A stretch of DNA of 35,570 bases. Source: a virus. Below are positions 21,169 through 29,247 of the stretch, one piece after another (position 1 is the first letter of the stretch; each line of letters opens with the position of its first letter). The translations under genes were made by a program, and so were the position numbers. The DNA lies in the IMG/VR virus record IMGVR_UViG_3300030118_002829, positions 58,721-94,290 of that record. The stretch is one strand, 5' to 3'. The notes beneath the pieces are model-generated. The model was given only the letters and a program-made list of their open reading frames with translations. It had not been told where the DNA came from and searched no databases.

Positions 21169-22685
21169 TAGTAATAGGAGATGAAGCAAGAGATAAGATG
21201 TTGAAAGGAATTAACCTAGTGGCCGATGCAGTTAAACCTACACTTGGTCCTATGGCTAAGACTGTGGTTTTGAAGGAACATGGTAAACCGATTATTGTTA
21301 ATGATGGTGTGACCGTTGCTAAGGCAGTTAGTCATGAAGATGAATTCGTAGATATGGGTGCTAAATTGCTAATAGAAGTAGCAACACAAGCCCAAAGTTT
21401 AGCAGGTGATGGAACAACTACTGCCTGTGTTTTGGCCCAAGCCTTTTGTGAGAAAGGAATGGAACTCATCAAGAATGGAAGTAACCCTGTTCATGTAGCG
21501 AATGATTTGAAGAAGAAAGTGGATGAAATATCTACCGAACTTCTGTCACTGGCAAAACCAATCTCAGAATCTAATGAAATCGTGAATGTAGCAACAATAG
21601 CCGCTAATAACGATAAAGACATTGGAGAGTTAATTGCGAAAGCAATAGAGACTGTTGGTAATAGTGGAGTTGTTACTGTTTCAGAATCTCAAGATATGAA
21701 TACATCATTAGAAGTTGTTAATGGTTTAGAGATTGAAAGAGGATATAGGCATCATCATTTTACTACTGATAAAGAAAAGAATCAAACAGTTATGGAAAAC
21801 CCATTGATTTTAGTATCCAATTTACAGATAGTTAGATTTCAAGAAATGGTTCCATTACTAGAAAAGGTCGCTGAAACTAAAAGACCTCTTGTATTGATTT
21901 CAAGATTGTTAGAAGAACATGCTATGGCTAATCTAATTGTTAATGTAATGAATGGTATTGTCAAGGTATGCCCTGTTGAATCACCAGATTACGGACATGT
22001 ATCTGATGCACTTCTAGAGGATATTGCAATTGTTACAGGTGCTAAGTTTGTTGATTATCATGCTAATCATAAATTGGAAGAAGTGGAAATCGAAGACTTA
22101 GGAACGGCTGATAAAATTACAATCAAAGAAAATAAGACTATCATCGTTAATGGTGGTGGAGAAAAAGAGATGGTTGAAGCAAGGGCTAAGATGATTGAAA
22201 GTCATTATGAATTGGCTGACAATGATTTCCAGTTAGATAAGATGAAAACTAGAGTTGCTAAACTACTAGGTGGAGTTGCCGTATTAAAGATTGGAGCGTT
22301 ATCAGAGGTAGAGATGAGAGATACTATGGAAAGAGTAGATGATGCCTTGAATGCTACAAGAGCCGCTATGGAATTAGGGATAATAGAAGGAGGAGGATTG
22401 ACTCTTGCTAAGTTATCTAAGAATACTGACCAATGGAAAGATTGTTTCAAGGGACCATACTATCAGATATTAGAGAATGCAGGTATAGCAAAACCAAGAA
22501 AGATTACATCAATAAATGCTAGAACAAACAAGAAGTGTGACTTCCATAAAGAAGGAATCATAGACCCAGTGAAGGTAACACTATCTTCATTGAATAGTGC
22601 ATCCTCTGTAACTGCGCTGGTTCTTACATCAGAAGTATTAGTGGGAGATGAAGAAGATGCTATGTCAAGTCAAAGGATGCTTTAA
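21165..22685 (+). CDS. groEL: Group I chaperonin GroEL
   Basis: ATP-dependent folding chamber. 506 residues compared with about 545 in bacteria. Clear group I landmarks: LVADAVKPTLGPMAKTVVL (18-36, GroEL-like TLGP), nucleotide loop G81-D-G-T-T-T86, apical segment EIERGY, and the late EGGGLTLAKL. The flexible C-terminal Gly-Met tail is absent; it ends VGDEEDAMSSQRML. Group I, not the thermosome typical of archaea, so it may come from a bacterial or host copy. It might fold capsid proteins. It forms a pair with the preceding GroES. Confidence 0.93.
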   Translation: MIVIGDEARDKMLKGINLVADAVKPTLGPMAKTVVLKEHGKPIIVNDGVTVAKAVSHEDEFVDMGAKLLIEVATQAQSLAGDGTTTACVLAQAFCEKGMELIKNGSNPVHVANDLKKKVDEISTELLSLAKPISESNEIVNVATIAANNDKDIGELIAKAIETVGNSGVVTVSESQDMNTSLEVVNGLEIERGYRHHHFTTDKEKNQTVMENPLILVSNLQIVRFQEMVPLLEKVAETKRPLVLISRLLEEHAMANLIVNVMNGIVKVCPVESPDYGHVSDALLEDIAIVTGAKFVDYHANHKLEEVEIEDLGTADKITIKENKTIIVNGGGEKEMVEARAKMIESHYELADNDFQLDKMKTRVAKLLGGVAVLKIGALSEVEMRDTMERVDDALNATRAAMELGIIEGGGLTLAKLSKNTDQWKDCFKGPYYQILENAGIAKPRKITSINARTNKKCDFHKEGIIDPVKVTLSSLNSASSVTALVLTSEVLVGDEEDAMSSQRML

Positions 22686-22764
22686 TCTCTCACATAGAGG
22701 TTTCAGAAAATGCCTAGCATGTCTCAAAGGATTAACACCCGATAAAAGGAGCGAAGAAGAATGA
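22657..22764 (+). CDS. 35-aa zinc microprotein
   Basis: MLCQVKGCFNLSHRGFRKCL continues ACLKGLTPDK. It starts 29 nt inside the GroEL end in another frame, with GGAG 9 nt upstream. Cysteines C3, C8, C19, C22 fit a small zinc knuckle. The stop overlaps the next gene's ATG. Supported by Cys spacing and coupling only. Confidence 0.5.
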   Translation: MLCQVKGCFNLSHRGFRKCLACLKGLTPDKRSEEE

Positions 22765-22898
22765 CTAAAATTATGATTTGTGTTTTTTGTAATGAAGAAG
22801 CAGATGAAGAAATAGGCTATTGGTCATGTTCTACTTGTAATGACTATGATGGTATAGAAGAAGTAAATGAAAAGGAATGGAGAGATAAAAATGAGTGA
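22761..22898 (+). CDS. 45-aa zinc-ribbon microprotein
   Basis: MTKIMICVFCNEEADEEIGY continues WSCSTCND. Two CxxC pairs 12 residues apart define a compact zinc ribbon with an acidic tail. Linked by overlap to the 35-aa zinc gene before it and the 70-aa gene after it. Confidence 0.6.
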   Translation: MTKIMICVFCNEEADEEIGYWSCSTCNDYDGIEEVNEKEWRDKNE

Positions 22899-23103
22899 AG
22901 AATTAATGTTCCCAACATTAGCAATACAGTTGAAGAACGAAAAGGGTATCCCATATGATATGCCCGATGATTGGTTGGAAACCGCTTTGATGGTGGCCAA
23001 CATGATTTATCAAAAATACCAAGTTGGTGTTGATGTTGTTTATGGGTCAGCATCAAGAGAAGGATTTATTATTTTAGAAAAGGAGTGTCACAAAAATGAG
23101 TGA
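22891..23103 (+). CDS. Unknown 70-aa protein
   Basis: Start at 22891 (MSEELMFPTLAIQLKNEKGI) based on GGAGAGA spaced for it; an earlier ATG lacks a site. Alpha/beta with a YDMPDDWLETALMVANMIYQ helix. No family recognised. Confidence 0.65.
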   Translation: MSEELMFPTLAIQLKNEKGIPYDMPDDWLETALMVANMIYQKYQVGVDVVYGSASREGFIILEKECHKNE

Positions 23104-23629
23104 AGAAGAAAAGAAGGAAGAAAAGAAAGAAGAACCAAAACTAGAGGTTAATCTCGTCAAAGGCGAGGAAGATGTTTCTAAGTTGAAGAAGTGCGTAGAA
23201 CTAATTCTGAGTGAAAAGGGTAAACTAGCACTAGGCCAAGCATTGACGAATACAATACAGTCAATGGAAAACAGGGAGCCTGAGATGTGGAGAGAGTATG
23301 ATAAGTCATTGAAAGATATGAAATATCTTCTCAGAAATCTGGATATTGAAAAGTCATTTCGTGTGGCTGACTCTATCAATAAAGATACTAAGTATTATGT
23401 TAAAAAGAATGGAGAGGTCATTGCCGAATATGATGATACGATTCATAATAGCATAGTAGCAGTTGAAGTTGCAAAGAATATGCATTCAGTAGATTCTAAC
23501 AATTATTATTCAGCAAGCGTAGAAGTTACTTTTAGCCCTGTATTGATTGAAGGTGGCAGTAAAGAACCACAGGAAATTGGTATATGGTCTTCTGATTCAG
23601 TAATCAGCGAAGATGAGTTTAACTTTTGA
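23096..23629 (+). CDS. Unknown 177-aa protein with Lys/Glu N-terminus
   Basis: Begins with a low-complexity MSEEEKKEEKKEEPKLEVNL segment, then a mixed alpha/beta domain (VKKNGEVIAEYDDTIHNSIV) and an acidic SEDEF end. The charged N-terminus is probably disordered. AAAGGAG is well spaced upstream. No family recognised. Confidence 0.65.
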   Translation: MSEEEKKEEKKEEPKLEVNLVKGEEDVSKLKKCVELILSEKGKLALGQALTNTIQSMENREPEMWREYDKSLKDMKYLLRNLDIEKSFRVADSINKDTKYYVKKNGEVIAEYDDTIHNSIVAVEVAKNMHSVDSNNYYSASVEVTFSPVLIEGGSKEPQEIGIWSSDSVISEDEFNF

Positions 23630-23638
23630 GGGAATATT

Positions 23639-23962
23639 ATGGGAAAGAAAATATGGGTCCAAATTAAAGTAGATGATAACTGCTTGTGGGATTTAAACGG
23701 TAAAGTATTCAAAAAGAAACCTTCACTAAAAGATATGCAAGATAGTGTAGGCGGTCTTATTGAATACATGCCTCAAGTGTATCTCATGCCCGAAGTAAAA
23801 GAAATGATTGTAAATGAAGAAGGACTTTTACACGGATTAAGAGATAATTACTTGGCTAATATGCAACTTAAAACACATGCTCCTAGAGTTGTAGGAGATG
23901 TTCTAGTTAAAGTAGATGAAGCATTCATTACTAAGGATTTTTGGTTAAAGTTGGAGGAATAG
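23639..23962 (+). CDS. Unknown 107-aa protein
   Basis: MGKKIWVQIKVDDNCLWDLN begins a beta-rich fold; the C-terminal half contains LRDNYLANMQLKTHAPRVVG. The ribosome site is weak (GAGGGA). No family recognised. Confidence 0.65.
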   Translation: MGKKIWVQIKVDDNCLWDLNGKVFKKKPSLKDMQDSVGGLIEYMPQVYLMPEVKEMIVNEEGLLHGLRDNYLANMQLKTHAPRVVGDVLVKVDEAFITKDFWLKLEE

Positions 23963-23964
23963 AT

Positions 23965-24243
23965 ATGAATCAAAGAGAAGAAGCAATGATGGAAGAAATC
24001 CTTAGATTAGAAAGAGAATTAAGTAAGTATAAGTGGACCGAAGAAAATCCTTGGTGGCTTTTGAATTACAAATTTAAAGTAGAATTCTTTTGGGATGAAA
24101 ATGAAAAGGGAGTAAATGCTTTTAATCCGAAAGTTCGCATTCATACTCATAATCCTAAAAAGAAACAACAAATAGATAAGACATTACCATTGTTTACTTT
24201 AGCAATGAGATATGCTCAGAAACTATTAGAGGAGGAGGAATAG
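23965..24243 (+). CDS. Unknown 92-aa protein
   Basis: Start at 23965 (MNQREEAMMEEILRLERELS), 7 nt after GGAGG; the frame is open further upstream but without a site. Helical N-terminus, beta middle (YKFKVEFFWDENEKGVNAF), ending in a helix with an EEE tail. Its last base is shared with the GTG of the next gene. Confidence 0.65.
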   Translation: MNQREEAMMEEILRLERELSKYKWTEENPWWLLNYKFKVEFFWDENEKGVNAFNPKVRIHTHNPKKKQQIDKTLPLFTLAMRYAQKLLEEEE

Positions 24244-24551
24244 TGGCTGATGAAGAATTGTTAGGTCGTATCCCTAGAGATGCCAAGAATGAATTCAAAG
24301 TAACTAGAGGTAGATATTGGAATACCGACTATGTAGATATTAGATTACATACAAATGGTAATCACACAAAGAAAGGCATTCGACTTAACTTAGATGAACT
24401 ACTGGTTCTAAAACAGATATTAGAGAAAATACAATTAGGAGATGAAGAAGATGGAAAAATTGAACAGGGAACAGAGATTAAACCCGATGGACAAATTAAC
24501 GAAGAAAGAGATACTAAGCAAGGCAGTTCGCTATTTGCAAATCGTGGATAG
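24243..24551 (+). CDS. PC4-like single-stranded DNA-binding protein
   Basis: A GTG start follows GAGGAGGAA. Residues 18-64 read FKVTRGRYWNTDYVDIRLHT then KKGIRLNLDELLVLKQIL, the four-strand-plus-helix layout of the PC4/Sub1 transcriptional coactivator family (vDIR, kkGIxL, then the dimer helix). Such proteins bind single-stranded DNA as dimers and act in transcription or replication. The C-terminal tail (67-102) is unstructured and is overlapped for 101 nt by the next gene, so the true product may end earlier in related viruses. Confidence 0.7.
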   Translation: MADEELLGRIPRDAKNEFKVTRGRYWNTDYVDIRLHTNGNHTKKGIRLNLDELLVLKQILEKIQLGDEEDGKIEQGTEIKPDGQINEERDTKQGSSLFANRG

Positions 24552-24684
24552 TATGGAAGCCTCTAATTGGGAATGGTATCTAAATGAATTTAGAGGGCAT
24601 GAAGATTGGGAAATAGGATTAACTACAACAATTGTTGAACTACAAAAAATGCTGAGAAACGAATTAAAAAAGGAGATGGAATAA
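24451..24684 (+). CDS. Unknown 77-aa protein overlapping PC4-like gene
   Basis: MEKLNREQRLNPMDKLTKKE begins inside the tail of the PC4-like gene, with GGAGATGA upstream (an ATG at 24442 is too close to it). Helical, with VRYLQIVDSMEASNWEWYL. The unusually long overlap of 101 nt is either real or reflects a frame change in the PC4-like tail. No family recognised. Confidence 0.55.
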   Translation: MEKLNREQRLNPMDKLTKKEILSKAVRYLQIVDSMEASNWEWYLNEFRGHEDWEIGLTTTIVELQKMLRNELKKEME

Positions 24685-25074
24685 ATGGTATGGATATATG
24701 ATGAAGATGGATATGATGATTGGAGCGTAACACACGCTAAATGGATGAGAGAAAATTTACCTATTCAAATGGTAGAAGCGTTTGAAGGAGAATTACAAAC
24801 ACTAGTGACTGACAAAGATAAGCATGGATTTATGATTTTTCATTTGCTACACATGTCTACTCTTACAAATAATGATGGATATGAATATTGGAAACAGGCA
24901 CAGGATGTTTGGAATTTAGCATTGCCAATGATGCAAGCATTCAACACTATGATGATGGGTCTTGCTCAAAGAGCAAATGACGATAAGACGCTTCATGCTA
25001 TTGGATTGGCTAATGCGCTAATGTTGCAAATGTTTGCTACACCACAAGAACCTCCAAGGGATGAGGAAGAATGA
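24685..25074 (+). CDS. Unknown 129-aa helical protein
   Basis: MVWIYDEDGYDDWSVTHAKW, then mostly helices (LALPMMQAFNTMMMGLAQRA) and an acidic tail. AAGGAGATGG precedes it at good spacing. No transmembrane segment is certain, although the methionine-rich helix is fairly hydrophobic. No family recognised. Confidence 0.65.
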   Translation: MVWIYDEDGYDDWSVTHAKWMRENLPIQMVEAFEGELQTLVTDKDKHGFMIFHLLHMSTLTNNDGYEYWKQAQDVWNLALPMMQAFNTMMMGLAQRANDDKTLHAIGLANALMLQMFATPQEPPRDEEE

Positions 25075-25316
25075 ATGACCACCAAGATAGTGAGAACTTT
25101 TCTTACACTAGGTCTTGGGATGATATAGAAGCCATGCTCCATGAAGCCGAGCGTGAACAGAATGCCTGTTATATGCAAATGCAGAGATGCAAGAAGAAAG
25201 ACCGCATATATTGGATGAGAAAATACAAGGGACTCCAAGGCGTAATTAACGGCTTGAGATGGGTCCTTGGAGATTTAAGAGTTAGTAAGAAAAAGGTATT
25301 GGGGAGAGAAGAATGA
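25071..25316 (+). CDS. Unknown 81-aa protein
   Basis: MNDHQDSENFSYTRSWDDIE leads into a basic helical domain (MQRCKKKDRIYWMRKYKGLQ). Overlaps the previous gene and the ligase start by 4 nt. Its close coupling to the ligase suggests coexpression. No family recognised. Confidence 0.65.
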   Translation: MNDHQDSENFSYTRSWDDIEAMLHEAEREQNACYMQMQRCKKKDRIYWMRKYKGLQGVINGLRWVLGDLRVSKKKVLGREE

Positions 25317-26842
25317 AATGGATAGAGTTTTGTAGATTAATGCAAGCAGTAGAAAATAGAACACCTACTAAGACAATTAGTTTGATAGCGAAGGATTATG
25401 AACACAATTCTCAATTCATTAAGATTCTAGCCCTAGAATTAGACGCTAATAATCTTGCTAGTAAGAAAGCATTCAGATGGGTAGTTAATGCACTAGAAGT
25501 ATTTGATGATGAAGTAGAGTTGGCCATATACCAACATGGCGATATTGGAGAAGGTGTGTATCATTTTGTTCAAGATGGTAAAGACTCAGAAATGAATCTT
25601 AATACCATTCTACATCTATTATCTATGGATTGTAGCAAGAGTGACGGTCAATCTTACAATGCATTCTATGTAGCCTTCAATTCAATGTCGGCATTAGAGA
25701 AGAAATGGTTCTTGAGATATTGGCTTAGAACACCGAGGAATGGTATCAATAATGGAACGGTAAGAAAGTTACTTGCTAAGATTTACGATAAAAAAGAAGC
25801 GGAAGTAAAGAAGCATAATCAATTACATAGTTTACAGGATATTTCTATTTTCTATTCTAAGGGAGAAGAACCTCCTAATGATTTGAAAATAGGTAGATAC
25901 ATTGCACCAATGTTGGCCAAGGCAGTGCCTAAAGAGAAATGGCCAAAGCAACACATTGTTGAATACAAGTATGATGGTGCTAGGTATCAAATTCATTTTA
26001 GGAGGAAAATAGAAACTACCGTTATTATTTTCAATCGCAAAGGAAAGGTAGTTACAGATAAGTTTCCCGATATTGTAGAGGAGATTCTTAGTTGGAAAAT
26101 AGAAGAACCATTTATTATTGATACTGAAATCTACCCTGTTGAAAGTGATGGTAGACCTGCTCCCTTCAAGAAGATGGGGACTCGTATTCACTCAAAGAAT
26201 GTGAAGGAAGCCGTTGAAAAATGCCCCGTAGAACTGGCAGTATTCGATTGTATGATGTTCAATGATGAAAACCTAATGGATTCGCCACTGAAAGATAGAA
26301 TCAATATTATCTATAAATTTCCAAAGCAAGCAGTTAGAAGCACAATAAAAGAAGATAATGATATATTCTATAATCTATCTATTAATGATGGCTATGAAGG
26401 TATTATGATTAAAGACCTTAATGCTACTTATCAAAGTGGTAAAAGGTCAGTTGCTTGGGCTAAGTATAAACCGCCTAGATTTGAATTGGATGTAGTAATT
26501 ACAGGAGCAAGATATGGTGATGGAAAAAGGTCGAGCGTATTTGCTTCCTACGATATTGCCGTAAAAGACGATAACGAATATATATCAGTTGGTAGTATAG
26601 GAACGGGCTTTAGTGATATTGACCTTTTGTATTTGACAAACGAAGGTAAAAAGATTGTTTCAGGAATAAACGATAAAACACACAAATGGCTACCAAGGAT
26701 AGTTTTGGAAGTAACTTGTGATTTAGTAACTAGAGATGCTGATGGTAATCTTGGATTAAGATTTCCTAGAATGCTTAGGATAAGAACAGATAAGCCTGTA
26801 TCAGATATTAATACACTGAAAGATGTTGAGGGAATGATATGA
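25313..26842 (+). CDS. ATP-dependent DNA ligase
   Basis: Seals nicks during replication and repair. 509 residues, near the archaeal ligase length (about 560). An N-terminal helical DNA-binding domain (1-190) precedes the nucleotidyltransferase core: motif I K219-Y-D-G-A-R with the adenylated lysine, motif III DTEIYP (E272), motif IV EGIMIKD, motif V VAWAKYKP. The C-terminal OB fold covers LDVVITGARYG to RIRTDKP. All motifs look intact. It sits in the replication block. Confidence 0.95.
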   Translation: MKWIEFCRLMQAVENRTPTKTISLIAKDYEHNSQFIKILALELDANNLASKKAFRWVVNALEVFDDEVELAIYQHGDIGEGVYHFVQDGKDSEMNLNTILHLLSMDCSKSDGQSYNAFYVAFNSMSALEKKWFLRYWLRTPRNGINNGTVRKLLAKIYDKKEAEVKKHNQLHSLQDISIFYSKGEEPPNDLKIGRYIAPMLAKAVPKEKWPKQHIVEYKYDGARYQIHFRRKIETTVIIFNRKGKVVTDKFPDIVEEILSWKIEEPFIIDTEIYPVESDGRPAPFKKMGTRIHSKNVKEAVEKCPVELAVFDCMMFNDENLMDSPLKDRINIIYKFPKQAVRSTIKEDNDIFYNLSINDGYEGIMIKDLNATYQSGKRSVAWAKYKPPRFELDVVITGARYGDGKRSSVFASYDIAVKDDNEYISVGSIGTGFSDIDLLYLTNEGKKIVSGINDKTHKWLPRIVLEVTCDLVTRDADGNLGLRFPRMLRIRTDKPVSDINTLKDVEGMI

Positions 26843-27360
26843 ATGTATGTAGATGGAAAGGAACAAAAAGAAATGGAAGAATCCTTTGCGATAAACCTCT
26901 TAATGAAGTAGAGAGTATTACTACTGATGATTCGGTAATAACTTGTAAAGAGTGTTTATTGTTATCGGGTAAAAGAACGGGAGTTAAACAGACCCATCTT
27001 AATGCTGATTTTCTTTCCTTTGCTAATATAGGTGAAAATGGCCTTCTTGATTTTCAAGATTACAAAAAAGAAAAAGATGGAAGGTCAAAAACGGGTTACA
27101 AAGATTCGTTTATCATGTGTCGTAGTGAGAGTCCTAATTATTTTGTTCCCGAACATAGAATAACAAATGACCCTAAAGAAGTATCTTGTTCTCACTGTTT
27201 GAACATGTGGGGTAAAAAGGAAACCAAGAAGTTTGTTTTGACTGGTGTAATGTTAGAAATAGGTTTACCTATGAAAAAGATAAGAGCAAAAATAGACAAC
27301 GCTTCGTCAGCAACATTGACAAGCATGTTAGATAAGATGCTCTATGGAGACAAAGTATAA
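26839..27360 (+). CDS. Cysteine-rich 173-aa protein
   Basis: Starts MNVCRWKGTKRNGRILCDKP. Cysteine groups CRW/CDK, CKEC (near 37) and CSHC (near 118) point to zinc-finger-like modules. A basic segment KKIRAKIDNASSATLTSMLD is near the end. Overlaps the ligase stop. The role may be in DNA metabolism by position only. Confidence 0.65.
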   Translation: MNVCRWKGTKRNGRILCDKPLNEVESITTDDSVITCKECLLLSGKRTGVKQTHLNADFLSFANIGENGLLDFQDYKKEKDGRSKTGYKDSFIMCRSESPNYFVPEHRITNDPKEVSCSHCLNMWGKKETKKFVLTGVMLEIGLPMKKIRAKIDNASSATLTSMLDKMLYGDKV

Positions 27361-27386
27361 ATTGGTGATATTAATACCACCGAAAC

Positions 27387-27644
27387 ATGATACAATGGTT
27401 GTTAAAATCTATCCTGTATATTATGGGATGGATGTATGTGATAATAGATAATTTCGTGAAATACCCTACTGATGAAATATGCGGTATAGAAATAGATGAA
27501 GATATAAGAAAGTTAGATAGAAAACAACTTTGCACACTATTAGAATTAAAGTATGATTTAGGAGAAGATGAATTTTGGAACTTGCCTTCAACATCAAAAA
27601 TACGCCTTGGTTGCCAACTGGCATTGAACCAAAAGAAAAGATAG
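27387..27644 (+). CDS. 85-aa protein with N-terminal membrane helix
   Basis: MIQWLLKSILYIMGWMYVII is a hydrophobic N-terminal anchor, then an acidic soluble domain (CGIEIDEDIRKLDRKQLCTL). It may be tethered to the membrane facing inward. The preceding ribosome site is unclear. No family recognised. Confidence 0.55.
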   Translation: MIQWLLKSILYIMGWMYVIIDNFVKYPTDEICGIEIDEDIRKLDRKQLCTLLELKYDLGEDEFWNLPSTSKIRLGCQLALNQKKR

Positions 27645-27658
27645 TGTGGGAATCTAAC

Positions 27659-28015
27659 ATGGAATACTACACTGATGAAGATATGAAGCGCAGATGGTCA
27701 GAGAAACATGGTAGAATAACAACTATCACTTACATGGTCTATGGTGATTTAGGAAAAAGAACCAACCTTTCAATTAATTATGCTATTCGTGAGACTATAT
27801 CGAGCAAGAAGTTTGCTCAAGTATTAGAAGAAGTAGATTATGAAATGGCAGAATTGTATGGTCTTTACCAAGGGACATGTATCCAATGGGTATTTCCCGA
27901 TAAATTAGAAGAATTAAATGAGATATTAGGATTGATTGAAAGTGGCTTAGACCATTTTAGAATCAAACATGAATGTATAGGAGCGACAGTAGATGTTTAC
28001 GCAAGGACAACTTGA
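27659..28015 (+). CDS. Unknown 118-aa protein
   Basis: Start at ATG 27659 (MEYYTDEDMKRRWSEKHGRI), 14 nt after the previous stop; upstream only a TTG at 27575 overlapping the previous gene is available. Alpha/beta, with TTITYMVYGDLGKRTNLS. No family recognised; overlaps the next gene by 23 nt. Confidence 0.6.
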   Translation: MEYYTDEDMKRRWSEKHGRITTITYMVYGDLGKRTNLSINYAIRETISSKKFAQVLEEVDYEMAELYGLYQGTCIQWVFPDKLEELNEILGLIESGLDHFRIKHECIGATVDVYARTT

Positions 28016-28397
28016 AGGAGTAATTTATTCATTAGCATATCCCGAAATTGAAATCACAAAAGATGATAGACAATCAATAGGATATAGGATAAGATTGAGA
28101 GTCAATTTTAGAGCAAAGAATAATTTATTTCTTCTTAAATTACAAAGAACCCTAGAGGACAAGGGAATACAGTCCTATTACAAAGCAAAGGAGAAAGAAG
28201 GTAGGCCCTATCCTTTGCTAAGATTGACGAATGTAGATAATCTGATTCAGTTTTTCAGATTAATAGATTCAGATGAGCCTACATCAAATGATAGATTCAA
28301 TTCCTTTGAAGAAGTTTTGACGCTTGTTTCTAATAAGCATCACTTGAAACAAAAAGGTTTTGAGCGCATATTAGAAATAAAGGGGTTATTGACTTGA
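27993..28397 (+). CDS. Degenerate LAGLIDADG-like protein
   Basis: 134 residues. GYRIRLRVNFRAKNNLFLLK then LQRTLEDKGIQSYYK and LLRLTNVDNLIQFFRLI follow the beta-beta-alpha rhythm and wording of single-domain LAGLIDADG homing endonucleases, ending in QKGFERILEIKGLL. The LAGLIDADG helix itself is poorly kept (LEGVIYSLAYPEIE), so the protein is probably not a nuclease; it may be a maturase-like or domesticated binder. Coupled to its neighbours. Confidence 0.5.
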   Translation: MFTQGQLEGVIYSLAYPEIEITKDDRQSIGYRIRLRVNFRAKNNLFLLKLQRTLEDKGIQSYYKAKEKEGRPYPLLRLTNVDNLIQFFRLIDSDEPTSNDRFNSFEEVLTLVSNKHHLKQKGFERILEIKGLLT

Positions 28398-29245
28398 GTT
28401 TAATGGATATGAGTAAAAAAGAAAGACCAATATTAATTACAGGAAAAAGCGGAACAGGAAAAACAACAATTGCTAAATCAATGTCTAGAGAAGATTCTCT
28501 TATCTTCTATGCAAATGAGATAGAAGACAGAGATTGGAAAAGTGTTACAACCGATGTTATCATTGAAGAAGTTCATTACAAGCCTAATAAGGATGTAATA
28601 ATGAATGTCATTAGAAATTGTAAACACCAGATTGTTCTTACATCAAATGATGAAAAGAGTATTCCGACTGAAATTAAAAACTGTTGTAGAGTAAAAAGAG
28701 CAGGTAGTGTTTGTCATTCACTTGATGCACTAAAACAATTAGCACCTAGAAGTAATAAACCTCATAATATAGAAATGAGTATTTTTGAATTGGTAAATGA
28801 TTACCTAAAGAATACGAATCGTTCTCAAGTGCTTGAAAACTTCAAACATAACAGACCTGCTGATACTCAAATCATGACTTGGCTCGGTCTAAATATTCAC
28901 CCTAACAAATTAGTGTTTGTAGATGGTAGAGTAAAGAGAAGATGGTCAAGTGATTATTTTTACGAGTTATTGACTTACTCACATGATGGAAAGATGTATT
29001 CTAAAACTACCTTTCCAAAAAGAGGCAACTATTCAAAAGTCCCGAATATCCTCAGAAAGTTAAAGATAAAACCGAATCAAGGCTATTTACTGCCTCAATT
29101 GTTACAGGATTCGGAGTTTGAAGAATGGGCGACAAAGAGATTGAAAAGTGAAGAAACTAGAATTGTTGGTATCAAGGATAAGAAAAGAGCGAGGAATGCT
29201 CCAATTACTCCTGATAGAACATTAAGATTAGAAGGATGGTTTTAG
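28394..29245 (+). CDS. P-loop ATPase, candidate clamp-loader large subunit
   Basis: TTG 28394 (TTGA overlap) or ATG 28403 starts the gene. Walker A ITGKSGTGKTTIAKSM (residues 15-30), then a short Walker B-like VIIEEVHYK and a sensor-like IVLTSNDEKS. The C-terminal part is basic. The order, directly upstream of RFC small subunit, and an AAA+-like core suggest a reduced RFC large subunit. A separate viral AAA+ loader or helicase is also possible. Confidence 0.6.
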   Translation: MSLMDMSKKERPILITGKSGTGKTTIAKSMSREDSLIFYANEIEDRDWKSVTTDVIIEEVHYKPNKDVIMNVIRNCKHQIVLTSNDEKSIPTEIKNCCRVKRAGSVCHSLDALKQLAPRSNKPHNIEMSIFELVNDYLKNTNRSQVLENFKHNRPADTQIMTWLGLNIHPNKLVFVDGRVKRRWSSDYFYELLTYSHDGKMYSKTTFPKRGNYSKVPNILRKLKIKPNQGYLLPQLLQDSEFEEWATKRLKSEETRIVGIKDKKRARNAPITPDRTLRLEGWF

Positions 29246-29247
29246 AA

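Noticed and set aside
22205-22450. Minus-strand frame within GroEL
   Set aside because: Antisense shadow of a strongly conserved gene.
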